From: Burkholderiales bacterium | GTDB lineage: Bacteria; Pseudomonadota; Gammaproteobacteria; Burkholderiales; Usitatibacteraceae | Assembly (NCBI GenBank): GCA_025350945.1 | Contig: JANXWW010000310.1 | Coordinates: 1 to 10,069 of the forward strand | Length of the DNA: 10,069 nt | Direction of reading: 5' to 3' | Shown: positions 1 to 6,222 of the stretch, piece by piece | How the letters are laid out: each line of letters begins with the position of its first letter | Numbering within the stretch: the first letter of the stretch is position 1 | Made by a program: the position numbers and the translations under genes | Notes under the pieces: model-generated | Databases searched by the model: none | Told to the model about the DNA's origin: nothing | Seen by the model: the letters and a program-made list of their open reading frames with translations, nothing else

Positions 1-1
1 C

Positions 2-622
2 TTCGACACGACTTTCTATCAAGCGCCAGGCCGCATGAATGTGTTTGACGAACATCCATTCAAAGTGATTTTTGATTACGGCCACAACGCCCATGCCGTC
101 GGCGTGATGGCCGATTTGGCCGGGCGACTGGATGTGCAGGGTCGCCGCATTATCGTGCTCTCGGCACCCGGTGATCGGCGCGATGAAGATATAGTTGCCA
201 TTGCTGAAACCGTCGCTGGAAAATTCAATCACTACATCTGCCGACGCGACGATTCGCTACGAGGCCGCGACGGCGACGAAATCCCCGGCATGCTCGCCAA
301 AGTGCTGCGCGCCAAAGGTGTGGCCGATGCCGCCATCAGCATTATTCCCGACGAGCAAAAAGCCATTGACGCCGCACTGCACATGGGCGCGCAAGGTGAT
401 TTGTTGTTGATATTTGCGGATGCGCTGACGAGATCGTGGAAGCAGGTAACGAAATTTCGTTGCGTCGGGGCGGAGCAGGTTTTGGTGGGTGCGGTTGCTG
501 CAAAGAAAGATGCAGAGAACGATCCTCAACGTGGCGCGGGTCTGAATGAAGCGGCGTTGGAGTCGGCGGGGTTTGTTCGGGATGAGCGGGGATTGCGGTT
601 TGTTAAGGAAAGTGATGATTGA
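2..622 (+). CDS. cphA: Cyanophycin synthetase, C-terminal part (5' end outside window)
   Basis: Cyanophycin synthetase makes the storage polymer multi-L-arginyl-poly-L-aspartate in the cytoplasm, using ATP to add Asp and then Arg. The open frame runs in from the left edge and ends at TGA 620-622, so about 206 codons of the C-terminal Mur-ligase-like domain are visible. The ATG at 35 is internal, because the codons before it (ending QAPGR) already belong to the family. Visible family features are the PGR-MNVFDEHPFKVIFDYGHNAHAV region, where DYGHN corresponds to the Mur-ligase D-Y-x-H motif; PGDRRDEDI; ICRRDDSLRGR; and ILLIFADALTRSWKQ-like text near the end (LLLIFADALTRSW). The last ~45 residues form a tail that is less family-like. 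The visible piece looks intact. The ATP-grasp half lies outside the window, so I cannot tell CphA from a CphA-prime paralogue. The call rests on recalled family sequence. Confidence 0.9.
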   Translation, partial: FDTTFYQAPGRMNVFDEHPFKVIFDYGHNAHAVGVMADLAGRLDVQGRRIIVLSAPGDRRDEDIVAIAETVAGKFNHYICRRDDSLRGRDGDEIPGMLAKVLRAKGVADAAISIIPDEQKAIDAALHMGAQGDLLLIFADALTRSWKQVTKFRCVGAEQVLVGAVAAKKDAENDPQRGAGLNEAALESAGFVRDERGLRFVKESDD

Positions 623-707
623 GATTGAATGTCGGCTGCCCGCCCTGCCGTCATAACGCCGCAAGCGGCAAGGAATTGAACCCAGAAAGATTAAAATAAT
701 TTGTTGT

Positions 708-746
708 TAAAGTGTCGTTGAAGGGTCGCTAAAGTATCGTTAGAGG
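708..746 (+). repeat. Two imperfect 17-bp direct repeats, 22 bp apart, before the beta-lactamase gene
   Basis: Positions 708-724 and 730-746 match at 14 of 17 bases (both start TAAAGT, share TCGTT and end AGG). The start-to-start spacing is 22 bp, about two helical turns. The second copy ends in the AGAGG that serves as the ribosome binding site of the gene starting at 754. This is seen directly. Whether it is a paired protein-binding site or only a small local duplication is unknown. I found no convincing -35/-10 pair between 623 and 753; a TTGAAC at 676-681 is the best -35 candidate but lacks a well-spaced -10. Confidence 0.4.
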
Positions 747-753
747 AAATTTC

Positions 754-1554
754 GTGAGAGCCCAAATCTTCACAATACTGTTTTCATTTTTCGCATTTAT
801 CTCAGCTACCCATGCACAAGAAAAAATTCAAGATCGCGCGGACTGGGAAAAGTACTTCGCAGAGTTCAACGCAAAAGGCACCATCGTCGTTGCCGACGAG
901 CGCAAAGGCATTCGATCCACTTTGGTCTACGATGAAGCTCGCGCGAAACAGCGTTATTCACCTGCGTCTACATTCAAAATTCCGCATACGCTCATGGCGC
1001 TGGATGCGGGTGCGGTTCGTGATGAGTTTCAGGTTTTTAGATGGGATGGCGTAGCGCGAAGTTTTGCCGCGCACAATCAAGATCAGGACCTGCGATCTGC
1101 GGTGCGCAACTCGACTATTTGGGTGTACGAGAAATTCGCAAAACAAATCGGGGAAGACAGGGCGAGGGATTACCTTCGCAAATTAAATTACGGAAACGCA
1201 GACCCAACCACTGCGCGTGGTAACTATTGGGTCGATGGCAATCTTGCGATCTCAGCCTACGAGCAAATTTCGTTTCTGAAAAAACTTTATCGCAATGAAC
1301 TCCCGTTTCGCATTGAACACCAACGTTTGGTAAAAGACATTACGATTGTGGAGGCCGGTCGCGACTGGATTTTGCGCGCCAAAACCGGCTGGGAAGGGCG
1401 AATGGGGTGGTGGGTGGGCTGGGTGGAGTGGCCGAGCGGACCAGTATTTTTTGCGCTGAATATCGATACGCCGAACCGTATGGAGGATCTGCATAAACGC
1501 GAAGACATCGTACGGGCGATTCTTCGGTCGATCAAGGCGCTGCCGTCTGGCTAA
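754..1554 (+). CDS. Class D beta-lactamase, OXA-2-like
   Basis: This is a periplasmic serine beta-lactamase that hydrolyses penicillins through an acyl-enzyme helped by a carboxylated lysine. It has 266 residues, usual for class D. It starts at GTG 754 with AGAGGA 6 bases upstream. Residues 1-21 are a Sec signal peptide (hydrophobic core FTILFSFFAFISA, likely cleavage after THA). Class D motifs are all present: S72-T-F-K75 (nucleophile and lysine), S120-T-I122 (SxV motif with Ile), Y146-G-N148, W159 (expected to protect the carboxylated Lys) and K210-T-G212, followed by WWVGWVEW. From memory, long blocks (ELPFRIEHQRLVKD, ILRAKTGWEGRMGWWVGW, NIDTPNR) are nearly those of OXA-2. It faces aroC convergently, with only 40 bp between them. 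Base use is not obviously foreign. Substrate range, and whether it hydrolyses carbapenems, cannot be read from sequence. Confidence 0.95.
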   Translation: MRAQIFTILFSFFAFISATHAQEKIQDRADWEKYFAEFNAKGTIVVADERKGIRSTLVYDEARAKQRYSPASTFKIPHTLMALDAGAVRDEFQVFRWDGVARSFAAHNQDQDLRSAVRNSTIWVYEKFAKQIGEDRARDYLRKLNYGNADPTTARGNYWVDGNLAISAYEQISFLKKLYRNELPFRIEHQRLVKDITIVEAGRDWILRAKTGWEGRMGWWVGWVEWPSGPVFFALNIDTPNRMEDLHKREDIVRAILRSIKALPSG

Positions 1555-1594
1555 TCGAAATTGTGGAACTTGGATTGTGGCGTGCTATCAGCTT

Positions 1595-2752
1595 TCAGGC
1601 TTCATGCGGATCGGGATTTTCCTGCGTGCGTGCGGTTGAGGTAGCTGCATGCGCGGGCGCTACAGCGGGGACCCGCGGCGTGGTCACCACCACATCAGCG
1701 TTCTGCGCACGATGCAGCAGCGCATGATCCATCAGCACCAGCGCCAATACTGCTTCTGCAATCGGCGTGGCGCGAATGCCGACGCACGGATCGTGGCGGC
1801 CGTGGGTATTGATAACGACTGATTCACCTTGCGTATCAATGGTCTGACGATCCAGACGAATCGACGACGTTGGTTTGATCGCAATCGAGACCGTTACATC
1901 CTGCCCCGTGGAAATGCCGCCGAGTACGCCGCCAGCGTTATTGGATAAAAATCCAAGTGGGGTCATTTCATCTGAGTGCTCGGTGCCGAGCTGTTCCACG
2001 CTCGCAAAACCGGCACCGATTTCAACCGCTTTCACCGCGTTAATGCCCATCATCGCGAATGCGATTGCGGCATCGAGCCGGTTATAAATCGGCTCGCCCC
2101 AGCCGACCGGCACGCCACTCGCCACCACGTTAATTCGCGCGCCACAGCTCTCGCCGGATTTGCGCAATTTATCCATGTAAGTTTCGAGCGAATTAACGAT
2201 TTTCGCGTTCGCAACGAAGAAGGGATTGTTGTGAACCTCATCGAAATTTTCGAAGGCGATTTTATGTGCGCCCAATTGCGAAAGATAGCCGCGCACCTTT
2301 ACGCCGTAGCGTTCGAGCAACCATTTTTTGGCGACTGCGCCTGCGGCGACGGTTGGCGCGGTGAGCCGTGCGGATGAGCGCCCGCCACCGCGATAATCAC
2401 GCACGCCGTATTTTTGCAGATACGTGTAATCGGCATGACCGGGGCGAAAGCTGGACGCGATATTTGAATAATCTTTGCTGCGTTGATCTTCGTTGCGAAT
2501 CAATAACGCAATCGGTGTACCGGTGGTTTTGCCCTCGAATACGCCTGATAATATTTCGACTTTATCTTCTTCACGGCGCTGCGTGACGTGACGCGAGGTG
2601 CCGGGTTTGCGACGATCCAGATCGAGCTGAATATCGGCTTCGGTTAGCGACATGCCGGGTGGGCAACCGTCAACGACGCAGCCAATCGCCGGACCATGAG
2701 ATTCGCCAAAATTTGTGACCGTAAGAAGTGTGCCGAGGGTGCTGCCGGGCAT
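1595..2752 (-). CDS. aroC: Chorismate synthase
   Basis: This enzyme carries out the last step of the shikimate pathway, EPSP to chorismate with loss of phosphate, and needs reduced FMN; it is a cytoplasmic tetramer. Signatures, numbered from the longer possible start at 2803, are GESHGPAIGCVVDGCPPG (33-50), RGGGRSSAR (138-146) and GRHDPCVGIRATPIAEA (335-351). I place the start at 2752 because MPGSTLGTLLTVTNFGESHG is the family's normal N-terminus, giving 385 residues. An in-frame ATG at 2803 would add 17 residues (MLKSCLTLASFFSSENS) and has the better ribosome site, AAAGG with a 6-base gap, while 2752 has none. The C-terminus carries an Ala/Pro/Thr-rich tail of about 25 residues beyond the usual end. 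The identification is certain; only the start is open. Confidence 0.95.
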   Translation of the reverse strand: MPGSTLGTLLTVTNFGESHGPAIGCVVDGCPPGMSLTEADIQLDLDRRKPGTSRHVTQRREEDKVEILSGVFEGKTTGTPIALLIRNEDQRSKDYSNIASSFRPGHADYTYLQKYGVRDYRGGGRSSARLTAPTVAAGAVAKKWLLERYGVKVRGYLSQLGAHKIAFENFDEVHNNPFFVANAKIVNSLETYMDKLRKSGESCGARINVVASGVPVGWGEPIYNRLDAAIAFAMMGINAVKAVEIGAGFASVEQLGTEHSDEMTPLGFLSNNAGGVLGGISTGQDVTVSIAIKPTSSIRLDRQTIDTQGESVVINTHGRHDPCVGIRATPIAEAVLALVLMDHALLHRAQNADVVVTTPRVPAVAPAHAATSTARTQENPDPHEA

Positions 2753-2837
2753 AGAATTTTCGCTTGAAAAGAATGACGCAAGAGTGAGACATGATTTTAG
2801 CATGCGTCACCTTTGCGCTCTTGTTTTGAAGTTGCAA

Positions 2838-2919
2838 AAATACTAAAACCCTAGCAATAGCGGGAGTTTCAAAGCATTTTTGCTTCAGAATGCCCGCCAG
2901 CGCTAGGGTTTTAAATACT
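2838..2919. repeat. MITE-like palindromic element with flanking direct repeat
   Basis: Seen directly: AAAACCCTAGC (2845-2855) and its perfect reverse complement GCTAGGGTTTT (2902-2912) bound a 68-bp element. Inside are two more nested arms, GCGGG/CCCGC (2860-2864 with 2893-2897) and AAGCA/TGCTT (2872-2876 with 2881-2885, loop TTTT), so the whole can fold into one long interrupted hairpin. The element is flanked on both sides by AAATACT (2838-2844 and 2913-2919), like a 7-bp target duplication. It sits between the 3' end of the 253-residue gene and aroC, both leftward. Its A4...T4 ends would also suit a bidirectional transcription terminator, though the interior is long for one. Confidence 0.6.
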
Positions 2920-2979
2920 TCTCGCTGTTATAGACTCCGCAATTAAATACGGTGAATATTTAGTCGCCGAATCTACAGC

Positions 2980-3741
2980 CTAACTAAAATGCCGCCGAAA
3001 CGCATCCATCAATTTATCCGATGCTTCTTTCGACACCGCTGCCTCAAGCACACGGCTGCACGCAGTCACCGCACGGATCAATTGCTCGCCGTTATTGGCG
3101 GATAAAATTTTGCCTTGCACCAGCAACACATCGCGGCCAAGAATTTGCCGCAGATCTTGCACCAGTGTGCCTTTGACGGTTTCGAGATGTCGTGCATCGA
3201 CTTCACTTTCCCACTGCGCGCGTGCTTCTTCTGACATCGACGACTGTGATTCTGACTGCGGTGCCGCGCGAATTCCGATGGGTGAACTGATGTCAGAAGC
3301 CACATTAGGCGGCTCGCTGGCCCAGGTGTTTTTTAGAAACTCTTTCGCCGAAACGGGCGGCGGTTTAACAGCATCGGGCGTAACTGGACGAACGGGCGTA
3401 ATCGCCTGCGTAAGATTCATCGGATCATTAACAGCAGCAACCACTTTTAAACGCGTGGTGGCGGTCAGGTTCGGTTCATTTTGCATTTGCGTTAATGATG
3501 CGGCTGGCACGGCACTTACCAAGCCTAAACGAATCAGACTCCGCAACGATTCATCGGTGTCGGTCGCACCCGTCAAACGAGGGTCGGTCACACACTGCTT
3601 GAACGTGCGGCGATTATCGATGACATGCAGCAGCCTTGAAAGTGAAGACGGCAGCTTGATGCCGAGGCGTTGCAGCTCGTTGATGGCCTCATCATTCTTG
3701 GTCAGAATAACGTGGTCGCTGGCTAGTTTTTCAAGGCTCAT
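2980..3741 (-). CDS. Hypothetical protein, two putative domains joined by a Pro/Ser-rich linker
   Basis: I do not recognise this protein. It has 253 residues, no signal peptide and no membrane segment, so it is probably cytoplasmic. Residues 1-78 (LTKNDEAINELQRLGIKLPSS, SRLLHVIDNRRTFKQC, LRSLIRLGLVSAV) resemble a small helical or winged-helix module of the kind found in betaproteobacterial hypothetical proteins. Residues ~80-172 are low in order and rich in Pro, Ser, Thr and Ala (VRPVTPDAVKPPPVSA). Residues 173-253 look like a compact helical domain (VQDLRQILGRDVLLVQGKI, VSKEASDKLMDAFRRHF). The start at 3741 is the first ATG of a family-like beginning, but it has no clear Shine-Dalgarno. It lies between a DUF4197 gene upstream and aroC downstream, all leftward, with gaps too large (225 and 227 bp) to assume an operon. 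No function is assigned. Confidence 0.75.
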   Translation of the reverse strand: MSLEKLASDHVILTKNDEAINELQRLGIKLPSSLSRLLHVIDNRRTFKQCVTDPRLTGATDTDESLRSLIRLGLVSAVPAASLTQMQNEPNLTATTRLKVVAAVNDPMNLTQAITPVRPVTPDAVKPPPVSAKEFLKNTWASEPPNVASDISSPIGIRAAPQSESQSSMSEEARAQWESEVDARHLETVKGTLVQDLRQILGRDVLLVQGKILSANNGEQLIRAVTACSRVLEAAVSKEASDKLMDAFRRHFS

Positions 3742-3770
3742 ACGGTGGTTTCAATGTTGGCTACTGGATG

Positions 3771-3792
3771 AAAAAAATGGATAAAAATCCAT
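3771..3792 (-). terminator. Weak hairpin plus T-run upstream of the 253-residue gene
   Basis: ATGGAT (3777-3782) and ATCCAT (3787-3792) are a perfect inverted repeat with a 4-base loop. Read on the minus strand they are followed by a run of T (plus-strand A run 3771-3777). The stem is only 6 bp with two G-C pairs, so it is a poor terminator by itself. It lies between the stop of the DUF4197 gene and the start at 3741, so it could reduce read-through or act as a leader structure. Confidence 0.25.
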
Positions 3793-3950
3793 CAACAAAA
3801 GCGCGACAGGCATGTAAATTGTTAATGAATGATATTACGTCAAAACCTGATGAGACTAAAGCGAAAAGTTAAAGATGTAATGCATACTCTTATGCGGTCA
3901 GTATGAGCATTGATATTACGCTTGCGCTTGCGGATTTAAATTAGCTATCG

Positions 3951-3980
3951 CTCAAGTCTTTATTTCTCAAGTCTTTATTG
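3951..3980. repeat. 15-bp tandem duplication over the stop of the DUF4197 gene
   Basis: CTCAAGTCTTTATT occurs at 3951-3964 and again at 3966-3979, a 15-bp period. The right-hand copy contains the last codons and TGA stop (3967-3969) of the leftward DUF4197 gene. The left copy is the same text repeated just past the stop. The spacing is a multiple of three, so the duplication repeats the C-terminal codons and stop in frame. It is probably a recent slippage or duplication event with no effect on the protein. Confidence 0.7.
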
Positions 3981-4755
3981 CACCAAAAACTCTCTTCAGA
4001 ATATCGCTGCCCGCGCCAAGCGGATTCTCACGCAGCTTCTTTTCTTCCTCTCCGATCATGTAGTAAAGACCGTCGAGCGCCTTGGCGGTGACATGCGTTT
4101 CGACTCGTGCCTGTTCCGGCTTTAGCTGCACAAATCCGGTTTTCTGAATGCGTGCGGCGAATTCATTGTATTGCGTCGCCAGGCCAATTTTATCGGTGAC
4201 TTGCGTGACGATGGGCAAAAATTTTGTGTTTAATGGCGCCTGGGTTTTATCGCGGAAAAAACTCGTCACTGAATTATCGCCACCGGTCAAAATACTTTTC
4301 GCATCCTGCACACTCATGTTATTCACCGCGCTCACCAGCAGCGTTTTTGCCTGTGGCACAGCCTGCTCCGCCGCGCGATTCACGCCCAGTTTCAGATCAT
4401 CAATATCCTTGCCGCGACCCAAAAGTTTAATCGCGCGTTCAGCTTTTTCGATCCAGTCCGGCAACGGAATACGCACTTTGTCGTTGCCCCAAAAACCATC
4501 ATTTTTGCCTAGCAGCGACACGGCCACCTCAGCGCCTTTTTCCAGCGCCGTTTTCACGCCCAGCGATGCATCTTTTTGCGACAAATCAGACAGCGACAGG
4601 GCGTAAAGATGACGTGAATAAAGCGCAGCAGGTGCGCCCGTTAGCAGCAGCGCTGAACTCATCGCCAGCCGGACGATGGAATCGCGGCGGATTACATTTA
4701 CGTCATCATCGCTTGTTGTTTCAGCACCATGCTGATTGAATATGGATTTATGCAT
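3967..4755 (-). CDS. DUF4197 family exported protein
   Basis: The family is widespread in proteobacteria, usually exported, and has no known reaction. The start at 4755 is chosen because AAGGAG lies exactly 6 bases upstream. A longer frame opening at 4878 has no ribosome site and runs through the divergent promoter region. The protein has 262 residues. Residues 1-52 form an export signal: an acidic stretch, then IRRDSIVRL (R23-R24, a loose twin-arginine pattern), a hydrophobic core 30-45 and a possible cleavage site after LYA (50-52). The DUF4197 domain follows from LSLSDLSQKDASLGVK, with LLGKNDGFWGNDKVRIPLPDW (81-101), MSVQDAKSILTGGDNS, KFLPIVTQVTDKIGLATQYN and VTAKALDGLYYMIGEEEKKLRENP. All are typical of the family from memory. 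It is transcribed away from the efflux operon and shares the 181-bp divergent region 4756-4936. Whether it uses Tat or Sec is uncertain. Confidence 0.9.
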   Translation of the reverse strand: MHKSIFNQHGAETTSDDDVNVIRRDSIVRLAMSSALLLTGAPAALYSRHLYALSLSDLSQKDASLGVKTALEKGAEVAVSLLGKNDGFWGNDKVRIPLPDWIEKAERAIKLLGRGKDIDDLKLGVNRAAEQAVPQAKTLLVSAVNNMSVQDAKSILTGGDNSVTSFFRDKTQAPLNTKFLPIVTQVTDKIGLATQYNEFAARIQKTGFVQLKPEQARVETHVTAKALDGLYYMIGEEEKKLRENPLGAGSDILKRVFGAIKT

Positions 4756-4863
4756 TTGCTGCTCCTTGGATGAATGTGGGAGTGGAATCACGTGCGGCTC
4801 AAACAACAAAACAAGTATCACCCCAAATTTGATGCGTGGGGCAATTTGCGCCATTAAGTACCG

Positions 4864-4892
4864 TTGACACCTAGCCAAAAGCGGAGTAACTT
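4864..4892 (+). promoter_or_regulatory. Predicted sigma-70 promoter of the efflux operon
   Basis: A perfect -35 hexamer TTGACA at 4864-4869 is followed, after 17 bp, by TAACTT at 4887-4892. The latter is a modest -10 (first two and last bases conserved). Transcription would start near 4899, about 38 bases before the adaptor ATG at 4937. The spacing is ideal. The weak -10 and the absence of mapping data are the main doubts. Confidence 0.55.
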
Positions 4893-4906
4893 ACTGACTG
4901 GTCAGT
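4893..4906 (+). promoter_or_regulatory. Palindromic operator candidate over the transcription start
   Basis: ACTGAC (4893-4898), spacer TG, GTCAGT (4901-4906) is a perfect 6-bp inverted repeat. It begins right after the predicted -10 and covers the expected transcription start, the place where a repressor blocks RNA polymerase. Short palindromes of this ACTGAC/GTCAGT type are typical of TetR-family operators at RND efflux operons (family knowledge). No regulator gene is in the window, so the binding protein is unknown. Confidence 0.5.
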
Positions 4907-4936
4907 TATATTTATGACGTTAAAAAGGTTTTTCTC

Positions 4937-6202
4937 ATGATTTCAACTTTCGCAAATCCCCACCATCCCTTTCGCGCGATCTTTGATGCAATCAGCACGA
5001 CACTGTTGATGATGAGCATTGCCATCATGGCAGGTTGCGCCAAGCAGGAGGCTGCCGCACCCGCGCCCCGCCCCGCGCTGGCGTACAAAATCAAGGTGGG
5101 TGCCGGATCGGAAACAGAAATTTATCCCGGCGAAATTCGTGCACGTATTGAGGCCGATCACGCATTTCGTGTGGGCGGAAAAATTGCCCAGCGTTTGGTC
5201 GATGCCGGCGCTATTGTCAAAAAAGGCCAACCACTCGCGCGCCTGGATCCGCAGGATGTGCGGCTCGCGGCCGACTCTGCGCGTGCGCAAGTGGCGGCGC
5301 AAAAAACCGAGGCTGAATTTGCGGGTGCAGAATTAAAGCGCTTCAAGGATTTATTTGCGAAGGGCTTTGTGAGCCAATCCGCACTGGATCAGAAAATTAA
5401 CGTCGCCAATGCCGCCAGCGCACGACTGGATGCACAACGCGCGCAGGCCAATGTGTCGATCAATCAGGCAGGCTACGCGACGCTGCTCGCGGAAACCGAT
5501 GGCGTAGTCACACAAGTAATGGGCGAGGCCGGGCAAGTGGTAGCGGCAGGCCAGGCAGTCATGAAGATCGCGAACCCAAAAGACAAGGAATTGGTGATTA
5601 CAATTCCCGAATCAAAATTGGCCGATTTTAAAACCGCATCGAAATCCGATCTGGCCGGTTTAAAAGTAGCACTCTGGTCGCAGCCGGGGAAATACTATGC
5701 CGCAAAAATTCGCGAAATCGCCGGTTCAGCCGATCAAGTCACACGAACCTATTTGGCCAAACTTGCGCTGCAATCGCCTGACGAAGGTGTGCAACTCGGC
5801 ATGACCGCCTATGCTGTGTTTGGCAGCAGCAACGACGCCGATACGCTCACCGTGCCATTGTCGGCGCTGTATGTAAAAGTAAGCTCAGCCGGCAATACCA
5901 CGGGCGTATGGCAGATCGCTGCTGATGGCAAAGTAACGCTGAAATCTGTCACTGTATTGCAGTATCGCGAGACATCGGCATTTATCAAACCTGATGCATC
6001 AAATGCAGCCAATACCATCAAGGCGGGTGATCTCATTGTCGCGGCGGGTGTGCATAAACTGCGCGAGGGCGAAATCGTCAAACCGATTACGGATTCGGTG
6101 GTGACTGGCGATGGCAAAGTCGCGTATGCGCCCTCCTCCACAACTCCCGCACCGCCATCGATGGAGCCAGTAGAGCCGAGCACGACCGTCGCCACAAAAT
6201 AA
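4937..6202 (+). CDS. RND efflux periplasmic adaptor (membrane fusion) lipoprotein
   Basis: The adaptor links the inner-membrane RND pump to an outer-membrane channel. It has 421 residues. The start at ATG 4937 has AAAAGG 8 bases upstream. Residues 1-33 are a lipoprotein signal ending in MAGC, so C34 would be lipidated and anchored in the inner membrane. Domains in order: first half of the barrel-sandwich/lipoyl domain (FRVGGKIAQRLVDAGAIVKKGQPLARLD, 77-104); an Ala/Gln-rich coiled-coil hairpin (~105-180); second lipoyl half (LLAETDGVVTQVMGEAGQVVAAGQ, 183-206); a beta-barrel region (LVITIPESKLADF and on); and a membrane-proximal domain to about residue 390. It ends in a Pro/Thr/Val tail. The stop is 20 bp before the pump gene, so the two are almost surely co-transcribed from the promoter near 4864. 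Substrate cannot be inferred from the adaptor. Confidence 0.93.
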   Translation: MISTFANPHHPFRAIFDAISTTLLMMSIAIMAGCAKQEAAAPAPRPALAYKIKVGAGSETEIYPGEIRARIEADHAFRVGGKIAQRLVDAGAIVKKGQPLARLDPQDVRLAADSARAQVAAQKTEAEFAGAELKRFKDLFAKGFVSQSALDQKINVANAASARLDAQRAQANVSINQAGYATLLAETDGVVTQVMGEAGQVVAAGQAVMKIANPKDKELVITIPESKLADFKTASKSDLAGLKVALWSQPGKYYAAKIREIAGSADQVTRTYLAKLALQSPDEGVQLGMTAYAVFGSSNDADTLTVPLSALYVKVSSAGNTTGVWQIAADGKVTLKSVTVLQYRETSAFIKPDASNAANTIKAGDLIVAAGVHKLREGEIVKPITDSVVTGDGKVAYAPSSTTPAPPSMEPVEPSTTVATK

Positions 6203-6222
6203 AAAACAATTACGTCATCACT

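Noticed and set aside
658..669. GCCGC-AA-GCGGC inverted repeat as a cphA terminator
   Set aside because: The stem is 4-5 bp with almost no loop and is not followed by a T-run on either strand.
754..1554. BlaR/MecR-type sensor or other penicillin-binding role
   Set aside because: The protein is a single 266-residue domain with a cleavable signal and a full class D motif set; there is no membrane-anchored sensor part.
1555..1594. Possible integron attC site after the OXA-like gene
   Set aside because: No GTTRRRY core or matching RYYYAAC with an imperfect palindrome is visible in the 40 bp before aroC or in the upstream gap 623-753.
3095..3784. 229-residue open frame on the plus strand opposite the 253-residue gene
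   Set aside because: It lies antisense to a better-supported gene, has no family resemblance or ribosome site, and its composition fits a shadow frame. The same holds for the other long overlapping frames opposite aroC, DUF4197 and the pump gene.
4756..4878. Longer start of the DUF4197 gene at 4878 (303 residues)
   Set aside because: The added residues are not family-like, there is no ribosome site, and they would run through the divergent control region. The ATG at 4755 has AAGGAG at ideal spacing.
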